64,000 nt of DNA from Allobosea lupini (lineage in GTDB: Bacteria > Pseudomonadota > Alphaproteobacteria > Rhizobiales > Beijerinckiaceae), in NCBI RefSeq assembly GCF_900109525.1, contig NZ_FOAN01000014.1, positions 1 to 64,000 of the forward strand, read 5' to 3'. Positions 41,562 through 48,997 of this stretch are shown in pieces. The position numbers and the translations under genes were made by a program. Under the pieces are notes generated by a model. The model ran no database searches and had not been told where the DNA came from. It was given only the letters and a program-made list of their open reading frames with translations. How positions within the stretch are numbered: the stretch's first letter is position 1; each line of letters begins with the position of its first letter.

Positions 41562-42572
41562 ATGACCTCCTCCCTGCGCGGCAATCTGATCGCCCTTCTC
41601 CTGCTGGCGCTCGCCGTGCTCGCCGCCTTCGCGCTCGGGCGCTTTCCGGTCGCTCCCGGCGATCTCGGCCGCCTCGCCTGGTCGGTTCTCACCGGCGAGC
41701 CCTCCGGCCTTCCGGCCCAGGTCGAGACCGTGGTCTGGAACATCCGCGGCCCGCGCATCGTCGCGGCGATCCTGTGCGGATCGGCGCTCGCCATTGCCGG
41801 CTGCGCCTTCCAGGGCCTGTTCCGCAATCCGCTGGTCTCGCCTGATATTCTCGGGGCTTCCTCGGGCGCGGCGCTCGGCGCGGTCATCGGCATCTATCTC
41901 TCGCTCGGCCTGTTCGGCATCCAGCTAGCCGCCTTCGCAGGCGGGCTGGTCGCGGTCGGCGCCGTCTACGCAGTGGGATCGACGATCCGGCGCGGCGATC
42001 CGGTTCTCGTGCTGGTGCTGACCGGCGTCGTCGTCGGCTCGCTGCTCGGCGCCGGCATCGGCCTGGTGAAGTACTGGGCCGATCCGTACAACCAGCTCCC
42101 GGCCATGACCTTCTGGCTGCTCGGCAGCCTCGCGGGAACGGCCAAGCCCGATCTCGTCCCTCTGCTCGGCCCGGTCCTGATCGGCGCCGTCATCCTGCTG
42201 GCGCTGCGCTGGCGCATGAACGTGATGTCGCTGCCGGAGGAGGAGGCGCGCGCGCTCGGCCTCGCGACCGGCCCGCTACGGATCGCCATCGTCGCCGCCG
42301 CGACGCTGGTGACGGCGGCGAGCGTCGCGGCTGCCGGCATCATCGGCTGGGTCGGCCTCGTCGTGCCGCATCTCGCGCGCTTCCTCGTCGGTCCCGATTT
42401 CGGCCGTCTCATGCCGACGGCAGCGCTGCTCGGCGGCGGCTACCTGCTCGCCATCGACACGCTGGCGCGGATCGCCGCCCCGGTCGAAACGCCGCTCGGC
42501 ATCCTCACCGCCGTGATCGGCACGCCCTTCTTCATCTGGCTGCTGGCCTCGGCGCGCGGAGGCTGGTCGTGA
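41562..42572 (+). CDS. FecCD-family ABC permease (MolB-like by context)
   Basis: 336 residues, about nine to ten membrane helices. 'RGPRIVAAILCGSALAIAGC' then 'FRNPLVSPDILGASSGAALG' is the invariant BtuC/FecC signature. 'AGIIGWVGLVVPHLARFLVG' and 'APVETPLGILTAVIGTPFF' are late conserved parts. It pairs with the upstream binding protein and the downstream ATPase (4-bp overlap). The ATG at 41562 follows the repeat element; the frame opens earlier at 41478, inside the repeat, and that start is unlikely. Confidence 0.92.
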   Translation: MTSSLRGNLIALLLLALAVLAAFALGRFPVAPGDLGRLAWSVLTGEPSGLPAQVETVVWNIRGPRIVAAILCGSALAIAGCAFQGLFRNPLVSPDILGASSGAALGAVIGIYLSLGLFGIQLAAFAGGLVAVGAVYAVGSTIRRGDPVLVLVLTGVVVGSLLGAGIGLVKYWADPYNQLPAMTFWLLGSLAGTAKPDLVPLLGPVLIGAVILLALRWRMNVMSLPEEEARALGLATGPLRIAIVAAATLVTAASVAAAGIIGWVGLVVPHLARFLVGPDFGRLMPTAALLGGGYLLAIDTLARIAAPVETPLGILTAVIGTPFFIWLLASARGGWS

Positions 42573-43333
42573 GACTCGAAGCCTCCGCCCTGGCCTATGG
42601 CTATCGCGAGCGCGAGATCGGCCGCGACATCGCGCTCGACCTTGCCGGCGGCGAGGTCTTGGCCCTGCTCGGCCCCAACGGCCATGGCAAGACGACGCTG
42701 CTGAAGACCCTGCTCGGCCTGCTGCCGGCCAAGGGCGGCACGCTCACACTTGACGGCAGGCCGCTCGCCGCAATGTCTGTGGGCGAGCGCGCCCGTGCCC
42801 TCGCCTATGTGCCGCAGGTCCATGCCGGCACCTTCGCCTTCGCCGTGAGCGAGGTCGTTCTGATGGGGCGGACCGCCCGCTCCAGCCTGTTCGCGGCACC
42901 GTCGGGCCATGACCGGGACGTGGTACGGGCGATGCTGGACCGGCTCGGCATCGCGCATCTGGCGCAGCGCCCCTATACCGAGATCTCAGGCGGGGAGCGT
43001 CAGCTTGTGATGATTGCCCGCGCGCTGGCGCAGGAGCCGCGCTACGTCATCTTGGACGAACCGACGGCGAGCCTCGATTTCGGCAATCAGGGCAAGGTGA
43101 TGAACCAGATCCGCCGCCTCGCCGGCGAGGGCCTCGGCGTGCTCTTCACCACCCACGACCCAAACCAAGCGCTGCGCTATGCCGACCGGGCGATGCTGCT
43201 GCGCGACGGCCGGGCCCTCGCCAGCGGCAAGGCACGCGAACTCATGACGCCGGAGCGGCTCGCCGCGCTCTATGGCGTTGCGATCGAGACCGTCAGGGGC
43301 GAGGACGGGAAGCTCGCCTTCCTGCCGGGCTGA
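42569..43333 (+). CDS. FecE/MolC-type ABC ATP-binding protein
   Basis: 254 residues. Walker A 'GPNGHGKTTLL', signature 'ISGGERQLVMIARALAQ', Walker B 'YVILDEPTASLDFGNQ' and H-loop 'TTHDPNQALRYADRA'. The His in Walker A (GPNGHGKT) is seen in MolC-like members. Its start overlaps the permease stop. It completes a three-gene importer that I infer to be for molybdate/tungstate because of its neighbours. Confidence 0.92.
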   Translation: MRLEASALAYGYREREIGRDIALDLAGGEVLALLGPNGHGKTTLLKTLLGLLPAKGGTLTLDGRPLAAMSVGERARALAYVPQVHAGTFAFAVSEVVLMGRTARSSLFAAPSGHDRDVVRAMLDRLGIAHLAQRPYTEISGGERQLVMIARALAQEPRYVILDEPTASLDFGNQGKVMNQIRRLAGEGLGVLFTTHDPNQALRYADRAMLLRDGRALASGKARELMTPERLAALYGVAIETVRGEDGKLAFLPG

Positions 43334-43353
43334 ACGGCCCAATCCCGTCACAA

Positions 43354-43385
43354 TGTCCTGATGAAGTTTACCTTAAGGCAGGACA
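43354..43385. promoter_or_regulatory. Inverted repeat upstream of the serine hydrolase
   Basis: TGTCCTG - 18 nt - CAGGACA, perfect 7-bp arms enclosing a further CCTTAAGG palindrome, 21 bp after the ATPase stop and 85 bp before the hydrolase start. It could be an operator for the next gene or a transcript-end hairpin of the transporter operon. Confidence 0.35.
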
Positions 43386-43469
43386 TGGCGTGGGAGTTTG
43401 GCGCGCCGGCGGTCGACCCCGCTTTCGGCGGCTCGATCTGCCGGCCTTTTGGATACGGGGGACATCCGC

Positions 43470-45005
43470 ATGAAGCGCATCATCGCGGCCGCGCTCGTCG
43501 TCGGCCTGGCCGTCATGTCCGATGCCTCGCTGCAAGCGCAGCAGCCCTCGCAAGCCTCGATCGAAGCGCTACTGCCGGAATTCGAGAAGCAGGTCGCCGA
43601 GGGCATGAAGGCCTTTTCGGTGCCGGGCGTCGCCGTCGGCGTGATCCACGAGGACAAGCTGATCTTCGCCAAGGGCTTCGGCGTCCGCGCGGTGGGCAAG
43701 CCGGAGCAGGTCACGCCGGAGACGATCTTCCAGATCGGTTCGACCACCAAGGCCTTCTTCACCACCACGCTTGCGCAGGCGGTCGATGCCGGCCGGCTCG
43801 GCTGGAATGATCCGGTCATCGACCATGTCCCCGAATTCCAGCTCGCCGACCCCTGGGTCACCCGCGATTTCCGCGTGCTCGATATCGCCGCCCAGCGCTC
43901 GGGCCTGACGGCTTACGTCAACGACGCTCTCACCATGCTGGGCTACGACAGACAGACGCTGATCCGCTCGCTGCGGGTCGCGCCGCAACTCGGGCTGTTC
44001 CGCTCCGATTTCCGCTATCTCAACATCCCGCATGTCGTCGGCGGCGAGATCGTCGCCAAGGTCAACGGCACGCCCTCCTGGTTCGACTCGCTGAAGACCA
44101 GCCTGCTGACCCCGCTCGGCATGGGCGAGACGACCGCCACGGCCGAGGCGATCACCGCGGTGCCCAACCATGCGCAGGGCCATCGTTTCGCCGAGCCGCC
44201 CATCGCCGTGCCCTTTCATCCCTCGTTCCCCTATGCGCTCGGGCCGGCCGGAGCGCTCAACTCGAACATCCCCGACATGGCGAAATGGCTGCGCCTGCAA
44301 CTCGGCCGCGGCCATTTCGAGGGCAAGATCCTGGTGTCCGAGGACAATCTCGACGTCACCTGGACGCCGCGCGTCGCCATGAGCGAGCGCAGCTCCTATG
44401 CCGTCGGCTGGGTCGCGACCGCGACGCCGCGCGGCCGAATCATCTGGCACAATGGCGGCACGGCCGGCTTCGGCGCCCATGCCGGCTTCCTGCCCGACGG
44501 CAAGACCGGCATCGTCATCCTGACCAATCTCGAAAATCTCGGCCTGCCGGACGCGCTGGCGATGTGGTTCTACGACCGCGTGCTCGGCAATCCCGCCGTC
44601 GACAATGTCGGCCTCGCAGCCGCCGCCGCGAAGACCCGTCGCGAAGCGGCGCAGGCGGAAGCTGCCGGTTTCGTACCCGGCCCGATCTCGCCACTCGCCG
44701 CCGGCTTTTCCGGCAGCTACGCCTCGCCGATCCTGGGCGAAGCCACCGTCGCGCTCACTGGCGGGAAGCTCGGCCTGACGCTGGAGAAGACCGAGGCGCA
44801 GCTCCTGCTCGAGCCGAACAGGGACGATCCCTACCTGTTCCAGGCGCGGCTGGCCCCGGTCGGCGCCTTCGTCGCACCGGCCGAGATGTCCGGCGGCGAG
44901 CCCTTTGTCCGCCTGCGCTTCGAGACCGACGCCGCCGGCAAGATCAGCCAGATGCGCTGGCTCAGCCCCGAGCTGCCGCATAGCTTCGCGCGCTCGGCCC
45001 AGTGA
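43470..45005 (+). CDS. Exported serine hydrolase, beta-lactamase (class C/S12) family
   Basis: 511 residues. Signal peptide 'IAAALVVGLAVMSDASLQAQ'. The S12 catalytic motifs are SxxK in 'IGSTTKAFF', YxN as 'FRYLNIPHVVGG' and the KTG equivalent 'HNGGTAGFG'. A C-terminal lipocalin-like domain (about 400-505, 'SGSYASPILGEATVAL') resembles the DUF3471-type tail. Such proteins act as D,D-peptidases, esterases or D-amino-acid amidases rather than true beta-lactamases. The ATG at 43470 begins the signal peptide. The next small gene follows by 17 bp. Confidence 0.9.
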   Translation: MKRIIAAALVVGLAVMSDASLQAQQPSQASIEALLPEFEKQVAEGMKAFSVPGVAVGVIHEDKLIFAKGFGVRAVGKPEQVTPETIFQIGSTTKAFFTTTLAQAVDAGRLGWNDPVIDHVPEFQLADPWVTRDFRVLDIAAQRSGLTAYVNDALTMLGYDRQTLIRSLRVAPQLGLFRSDFRYLNIPHVVGGEIVAKVNGTPSWFDSLKTSLLTPLGMGETTATAEAITAVPNHAQGHRFAEPPIAVPFHPSFPYALGPAGALNSNIPDMAKWLRLQLGRGHFEGKILVSEDNLDVTWTPRVAMSERSSYAVGWVATATPRGRIIWHNGGTAGFGAHAGFLPDGKTGIVILTNLENLGLPDALAMWFYDRVLGNPAVDNVGLAAAAAKTRREAAQAEAAGFVPGPISPLAAGFSGSYASPILGEATVALTGGKLGLTLEKTEAQLLLEPNRDDPYLFQARLAPVGAFVAPAEMSGGEPFVRLRFETDAAGKISQMRWLSPELPHSFARSAQ

Positions 45006-45022
45006 CGAGGGGGAGCATCACC

Positions 45023-45352
45023 ATGACGATCCGTATCGCCCTCCTGTCGTTCGCCGCCGCTCTTGCCGTCGGCTCCAGTGTCTCGGCCGCGCCTGCCTTC
45101 GCGCCTCTCTCCGGGGTCGCCTCCGCACTGCCGGTCGAGCCTGCCCGCTCGGCCCTGCGCAAGTTCTTCGACGCGCTCGGCGACGACGACGTCAACGATG
45201 ATCACTACGACTGGAACGACTATCGCGACGCGACCTCGCGAAAGGACCGCATCCGCGACTGGCAGCGCATGCAGCTCGACGCCCAGAAGGATTACTGGCG
45301 CCAGCAGAAGGACGCGCAGAAGCGGGCGATCAAGGCCCAGCGCGGCTGGTAG
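45023..45352 (+). CDS. Small exported protein, function unknown
   Basis: 109 residues. Signal peptide 'IALLSFAAALAVGSSVSAAP'. The mature part is charged, with an acidic stretch 'GDDDVNDDHYDWNDYRD' followed by a basic, helix-forming end rich in Gln and Lys ('DYWRQQKDAQKRAIKAQRG'). No family is recognised. A GAGGGGGA ribosome binding site lies 6-13 nt upstream. It follows the serine hydrolase closely and is probably co-transcribed. Confidence 0.65.
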   Translation: MTIRIALLSFAAALAVGSSVSAAPAFAPLSGVASALPVEPARSALRKFFDALGDDDVNDDHYDWNDYRDATSRKDRIRDWQRMQLDAQKDYWRQQKDAQKRAIKAQRGW

Positions 45353-45447
45353 ATTGCCGGCGTTGCGGCGGCTACGTCAGGGATTGGCAGGAAACCGTCC
45401 CACCCCCCTTACCTTTCCCCATCGGGCTGTTGCATAGTCGCCCGGAC

Positions 45448-45465
45448 GTGGCGTCATGACGCCAC
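45448..45465. promoter_or_regulatory. Perfect 18-bp palindrome before aapJ
   Basis: GTGGCGTCATGACGCCAC, perfectly symmetric, ending 10 bp before the aapJ start and directly before its AGGATGGGG ribosome binding region. As DNA it suits a dimeric regulator; as RNA it would form a hairpin next to the ribosome binding site. Confidence 0.5.
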
Positions 45466-45475
45466 AGGATGGGGA

Positions 45476-46510
45476 ATGGACATGAAGACCTTAGCTCTCG
45501 CCGCGGCGCTGCTCGCCGGCGGCACCCTCGCCGCTTCCGCGCAGCAGCTCGCGCCCAGCCCGACGCTCGACGCCATCAAGGCGCGTGGCCATCTCGAATG
45601 CGGCGTGCATCTCGGCCTGCCCGGCTTCTCCTTCGCCAATGACAAGGGCGAATGGACCGGTCTCGACGTCGATTACTGCAAGGCGCTCGCCGCCGCCGTG
45701 CTCGGCGACGCCACCAAGGTCAAGTTCACGCCGACCTCGGTGCAGCAGCGCTGGCCGATCTTGCAATCGGGCCAGGTCGACCTGCTCTCGCGCAACTCGA
45801 CCATCACCTTCTCGCGCAACGCCACGCTGGGCCTGAACTTCCAGGGCATCAACTTCTACGAGGGCCAGACCTTCATCGTCCGCAAGAAGGCGAACGTGAA
45901 GTCGGCCGAGGAGCTCGACGGCGCCTCGGTCTGCGTCGCCGCCGGCTCGACCGAGGAGAAGAACGCCGCCGACTGGTTCCGCGAGCGCAACCTCAAGGTC
46001 ACCATCACCAACTTCCAGAAGAACGACGACGCGATCACGGCCTATGACAGCGGCCGCTGCGACGCCTACACCGCCGGCGTCGGCGCCCTCGCAGGCCAGC
46101 GCGCCAAGCTCAAGGTTCCGGACGACCACGTCATCCTGACCAAGCCGATCTCGAACGATCCGCAGGGCCCGGTCACCCGCTATGGCGACGAGCGCTGGCA
46201 GCTGATCGTGCGCTGGGTGCTGAACGGCACCATTGCCGCCGAGATGCTCGGCGTCACCTCCAAGAACGTCGACGAGATGAAGGCCAACTCGAAGAACACC
46301 GAGGTCCGCCGCCTGCTCGGCGCCGAGGGCGGCTTCGGCGCGATGATGGGCCTGCCTGACGACTGGATGTACAAGGCGATCAAGCAGGTCGGCAACTATG
46401 GCGAAAGCTTCGAGCGTACCGTTGGCATGGAGTCGCCGCTGAAGCTCGAGCGCGGCCAGAACCAGCTCTGGACCAAGGGCGGCCTGCTCTTCACCCCGCC
46501 GTTCCAGTGA
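45476..46510 (+). CDS. aapJ: General L-amino acid ABC transporter substrate-binding protein
   Basis: 344 residues. Signal peptide 'TLALAAALLAGGTLAASAQ'. The polar amino-acid-binding fold opens 'LDAIKARGHLECGVHLGLPG'. 'FTPTSVQQRWPILQSGQVDL', 'LLSRNSTITFSRN', 'CVAAGSTEEKNAADWF' and 'GLPDDWMYKAIKQVGNYGE' are AapJ-type segments. Cysteines are present as in AapJ. The protein delivers a broad range of L-amino acids to AapQM. ATG at 45476 or 45482 is equally likely. The permease genes follow, separated by a repeat element. Confidence 0.93.
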   Translation: MDMKTLALAAALLAGGTLAASAQQLAPSPTLDAIKARGHLECGVHLGLPGFSFANDKGEWTGLDVDYCKALAAAVLGDATKVKFTPTSVQQRWPILQSGQVDLLSRNSTITFSRNATLGLNFQGINFYEGQTFIVRKKANVKSAEELDGASVCVAAGSTEEKNAADWFRERNLKVTITNFQKNDDAITAYDSGRCDAYTAGVGALAGQRAKLKVPDDHVILTKPISNDPQGPVTRYGDERWQLIVRWVLNGTIAAEMLGVTSKNVDEMKANSKNTEVRRLLGAEGGFGAMMGLPDDWMYKAIKQVGNYGESFERTVGMESPLKLERGQNQLWTKGGLLFTPPFQ

Positions 46511-46517
46511 GATGCTC

Positions 46518-46606
46518 CCGAGATGGTCGGGCTTGACCCGACCATCTCGGAAACCAGCCTTCGTGTCAGGAGATTCTCGGGTCGCAGCTTAGCTGCGCCC
46601 GAGAAT
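46518..46606. repeat. Two-hairpin intergenic repeat between aapJ and aapQ
   Basis: A perfect 14-bp-stem hairpin (46518-46531/46537-46550, loop CTTGA) and a second hairpin with arms ATTCTCGGG/CCCGAGAAT (46573-46606). The same layout recurs after aapM (48857-48955). It may set the aapJ:aapQM expression ratio by blocking 3' decay or terminating in part. Confidence 0.7.
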
Positions 46607-46632
46607 GACGCCCCAAGCCGGACGGCCGCCCC

Positions 46633-47796
46633 TTGAGCAAAGCCTTCGCCTTCATCAACGACAAGCGCGTCCGCGACGTCTTCTACCAGGCGGCGCTGTT
46701 GATCGGCCTCGTGGCGCTGCTGGTCTATTTCATCCGCAACGCCTCGCAGAACATGGTCCAGGCCGGCATCGCCTCGGGCTTCGACTTCCTCTGGCGCACC
46801 TCGGGCATCGAGGTGCCCTTCGTCCTGACCAACTACACCCAGTCCGACAACATCCTCGCGCTGTTCTGGGCCGGCGTCGCCAATACGATGCTGGTGACGG
46901 TGATCGCGCTGGTGCTGTCGACCGCGCTCGGCTTCCTGATCGGCATCGCCAGGCTCTCCTCGATCTGGCTCGTCCAGGCGATCGCGGGCGCCTATGTCGA
47001 GTTCGTCCGCAATATCCCGCTCTTGTTCTTCGTGCTGTTCTGGTATTTCGGCGTCATCGCCGCTCTGCCCGCCCCGCGTGAGAGCCTCTCGGTCTTCGGC
47101 GTCGCCTTCCTCAACAATCGCGGCCTGACCATTCCGCTGCCCGATGCCGGCGCGAACTTCAAATACGCCTTCATCGCGATCGCGATCTCCTGCCTGCTGC
47201 ACTGGCTCTTCCTGCGCTGGGCCAGGCGACGCAAGGAGGAGACCGGACAGGACGCGCCGATCCTGCGCGTCGGTCTCGTCCTGCTGCTGCTCATCCCCGC
47301 CCTCGCGCTCGCCTGGGCGACGCTGGCGACGCGCTGGGACATTCCCGTGCTGCGCGGCTTCAATTATCGCGGCGGCTTCGTCGTCATCCCCGAATTCGTC
47401 GCGCTGCTCGCGGCGCTGGTCACCTACACCGCCGGCTTCATCGCCGAGATCGTGCGCGGCGGCATCCAGTCGGTGCCGCACGGCCAGATCGAGGCGTCGA
47501 GCGCGCTGGGCCTGCGCCCCGGCCCGACGCTGCGGCTCGTCACCATCCCGCAGGCACTGCGAGTGATGACGCCGCCGATGACCAACCAGTACCTCAACGT
47601 TCTCAAGAACTCGTCCTTCGGCGCCGCCATCGCCTATCCCGACGTGGTCAGCCTGTTCATGGGCTCGGCGCTCAACAACACCGGCCAGGCGATCGAGATC
47701 ATCGCCATGACGCTTGCAGTCTATCTCGTCATCGGCCTCGCGGTCTCGGCCTTCATGAACTGGTACAATGCTCGCATCGCGCTGGTGACCAGATGA
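46633..47796 (+). CDS. aapQ: General L-amino acid ABC transporter permease
   Basis: 387 residues from a TTG start. About eight membrane helices. 'ASGFDFLWRTSGIEVPFVLT' precedes the first core helices, and 'IAGAYVEFVRNIPLLFFVLF' and 'YTAGFIAEIVRGGIQSVPHG' are the polar amino-acid permease signatures. 'QIEASSALGLRPGPTLRLVT' is the EAA coupling loop. Length (about 390-400) and partnering with a second long permease are typical of AapQ. The stop overlaps the aapM start by 4 bp. Confidence 0.92.
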   Translation: MSKAFAFINDKRVRDVFYQAALLIGLVALLVYFIRNASQNMVQAGIASGFDFLWRTSGIEVPFVLTNYTQSDNILALFWAGVANTMLVTVIALVLSTALGFLIGIARLSSIWLVQAIAGAYVEFVRNIPLLFFVLFWYFGVIAALPAPRESLSVFGVAFLNNRGLTIPLPDAGANFKYAFIAIAISCLLHWLFLRWARRRKEETGQDAPILRVGLVLLLLIPALALAWATLATRWDIPVLRGFNYRGGFVVIPEFVALLAALVTYTAGFIAEIVRGGIQSVPHGQIEASSALGLRPGPTLRLVTIPQALRVMTPPMTNQYLNVLKNSSFGAAIAYPDVVSLFMGSALNNTGQAIEIIAMTLAVYLVIGLAVSAFMNWYNARIALVTR

Positions 47797-48839
47797 GCGC
47801 CGCCGCATCCCTCCCGACCAACTGGCGCGAGCGCCTGTTCGGATCGCCGACCATCACCGTGGTGACGCTGCTGCTCGCCGCGTTGATCGCCTGGATCGCC
47901 GTGCCGATCATCCGCTGGGCCCTGATCGACGCGACCTGGAGCGGCCAGACCCGCGCCGACTGCGCCGGCACCGGCGCCTGCTGGGTCTTCATCAAGGCCC
48001 GCTTCGGCCAGTTCATGTACGGCTTCTATCCCATCGAGGAGCGCTGGCGGCCGAACCTTGCCGGCATCCTCTTCGCGCTCTCCGGCGCCGCGATCGTCTT
48101 CGCGCCGAAGCGGCTGAAGCTGGGCCTCGGCCTCGCTGCGCTCGTCATCCTGCCACCGCTCGGAATCTGGCTGCTCGCCGGCGGCTTCGGCCTCAGGCCG
48201 ATCGAGACGCGCGAATGGGGCGGGCTGATGCTGACCGTCTTCATCTCGATCTATGCCAGCCTGATCGCGATCCCGCTCGGCATCCTGCTCGCGCTCGGCC
48301 GCCAGTCCGAGCTCAAGGTGGTCAAGCTGATCTCGGTGCTGTTCATCGAGTTCTGGCGCGGCGTTCCGATCATCGCGGTGATCTTCCTGGCCTCGCTGCT
48401 GCTGCCGCTGATCATGCCGGCCGGCATCGGCGTCGACCGGCTGGCCCGCGCCGTCATCGGCCTCGGCTTCTGCATCGCCGCCTATATGGCCGAAGCCGTG
48501 CGCGGCGGCCTGCAGGCGCTGCCGAGGGGCCAGCGCGAGGCGGCGACCGCGCTCGGCCTGTCCTACTGGAAGGCGACCTGGTTCATCATCCTGCCGCAGG
48601 CGCTGCGCATCTCGCTGCCGGCGATCACCAACGAGTTCATCGCGCTGGTCAAGAACACCACACTGGTGCTGGTGGTCTCGATCCTCGACCTGCTCGGCAT
48701 CGCCCAGGCCTCGCTCGCCGATCCCGCCTGGGTCGGCATGAACATGGAGGCCTATGTCTTCTCCGGCGCCATCTACTGGCTGATCTGCTTTGCGCTCTCG
48801 CGCTGGAGCAAGAGCCTGGAGACCAAGCGGGGGCGGTAG
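47793..48839 (+). CDS. aapM: General L-amino acid ABC transporter permease
   Basis: 348 residues. 'EWGGLMLTVFISIYASLIAI' and 'ALGRQSELKVVKLISVLFIE' begin the transport core; 'FWRGVPIIAVIFLASLLLP' and 'YMAEAVRGGLQALPRGQREA' follow with the EAA loop 'ALGLSYWKATWFIILPQALR'. It pairs with AapQ. In Rhizobium the ATPase gene aapP follows aapM; here a repeat element and an unrelated membrane protein gene follow. Confidence 0.92.
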   Translation: MSAAASLPTNWRERLFGSPTITVVTLLLAALIAWIAVPIIRWALIDATWSGQTRADCAGTGACWVFIKARFGQFMYGFYPIEERWRPNLAGILFALSGAAIVFAPKRLKLGLGLAALVILPPLGIWLLAGGFGLRPIETREWGGLMLTVFISIYASLIAIPLGILLALGRQSELKVVKLISVLFIEFWRGVPIIAVIFLASLLLPLIMPAGIGVDRLARAVIGLGFCIAAYMAEAVRGGLQALPRGQREAATALGLSYWKATWFIILPQALRISLPAITNEFIALVKNTTLVLVVSILDLLGIAQASLADPAWVGMNMEAYVFSGAIYWLICFALSRWSKSLETKRGR

Positions 48840-48856
48840 CGGGTCCACAGCGCGTC

Positions 48857-48955
48857 ATGCTCGGGCTCGACCCGAGCATCTCAGGCCGGAGGACCTCCAG
48901 CTAGCGCCTTCTCGTCATGAGATTCTCGGGTCTGCGCTTCGCTCCGCCCGAGAAT
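48857..48955. repeat. Two-hairpin intergenic repeat after aapM
   Basis: ATGCTCGGG-CTCGA-CCCGAGCAT (48857-48879), then a second hairpin with arms ATTCTCGGG/CCCGAGAAT (48922-48955). Both the arms of the second hairpin and the overall spacing match the element at 46518-46606, so the two belong to one repeat family. Confidence 0.7.
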
Positions 48956-48997
48956 GACGGGTTCATTCGGAAGCGATGAGCCTGTACAACCCAGCCC

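Noticed and set aside
46396..47808. 470-codon minus-strand frame opposite aapQ
   Set aside because: Low-complexity Asp/Glu/Arg-rich product, a shadow of the permease gene.
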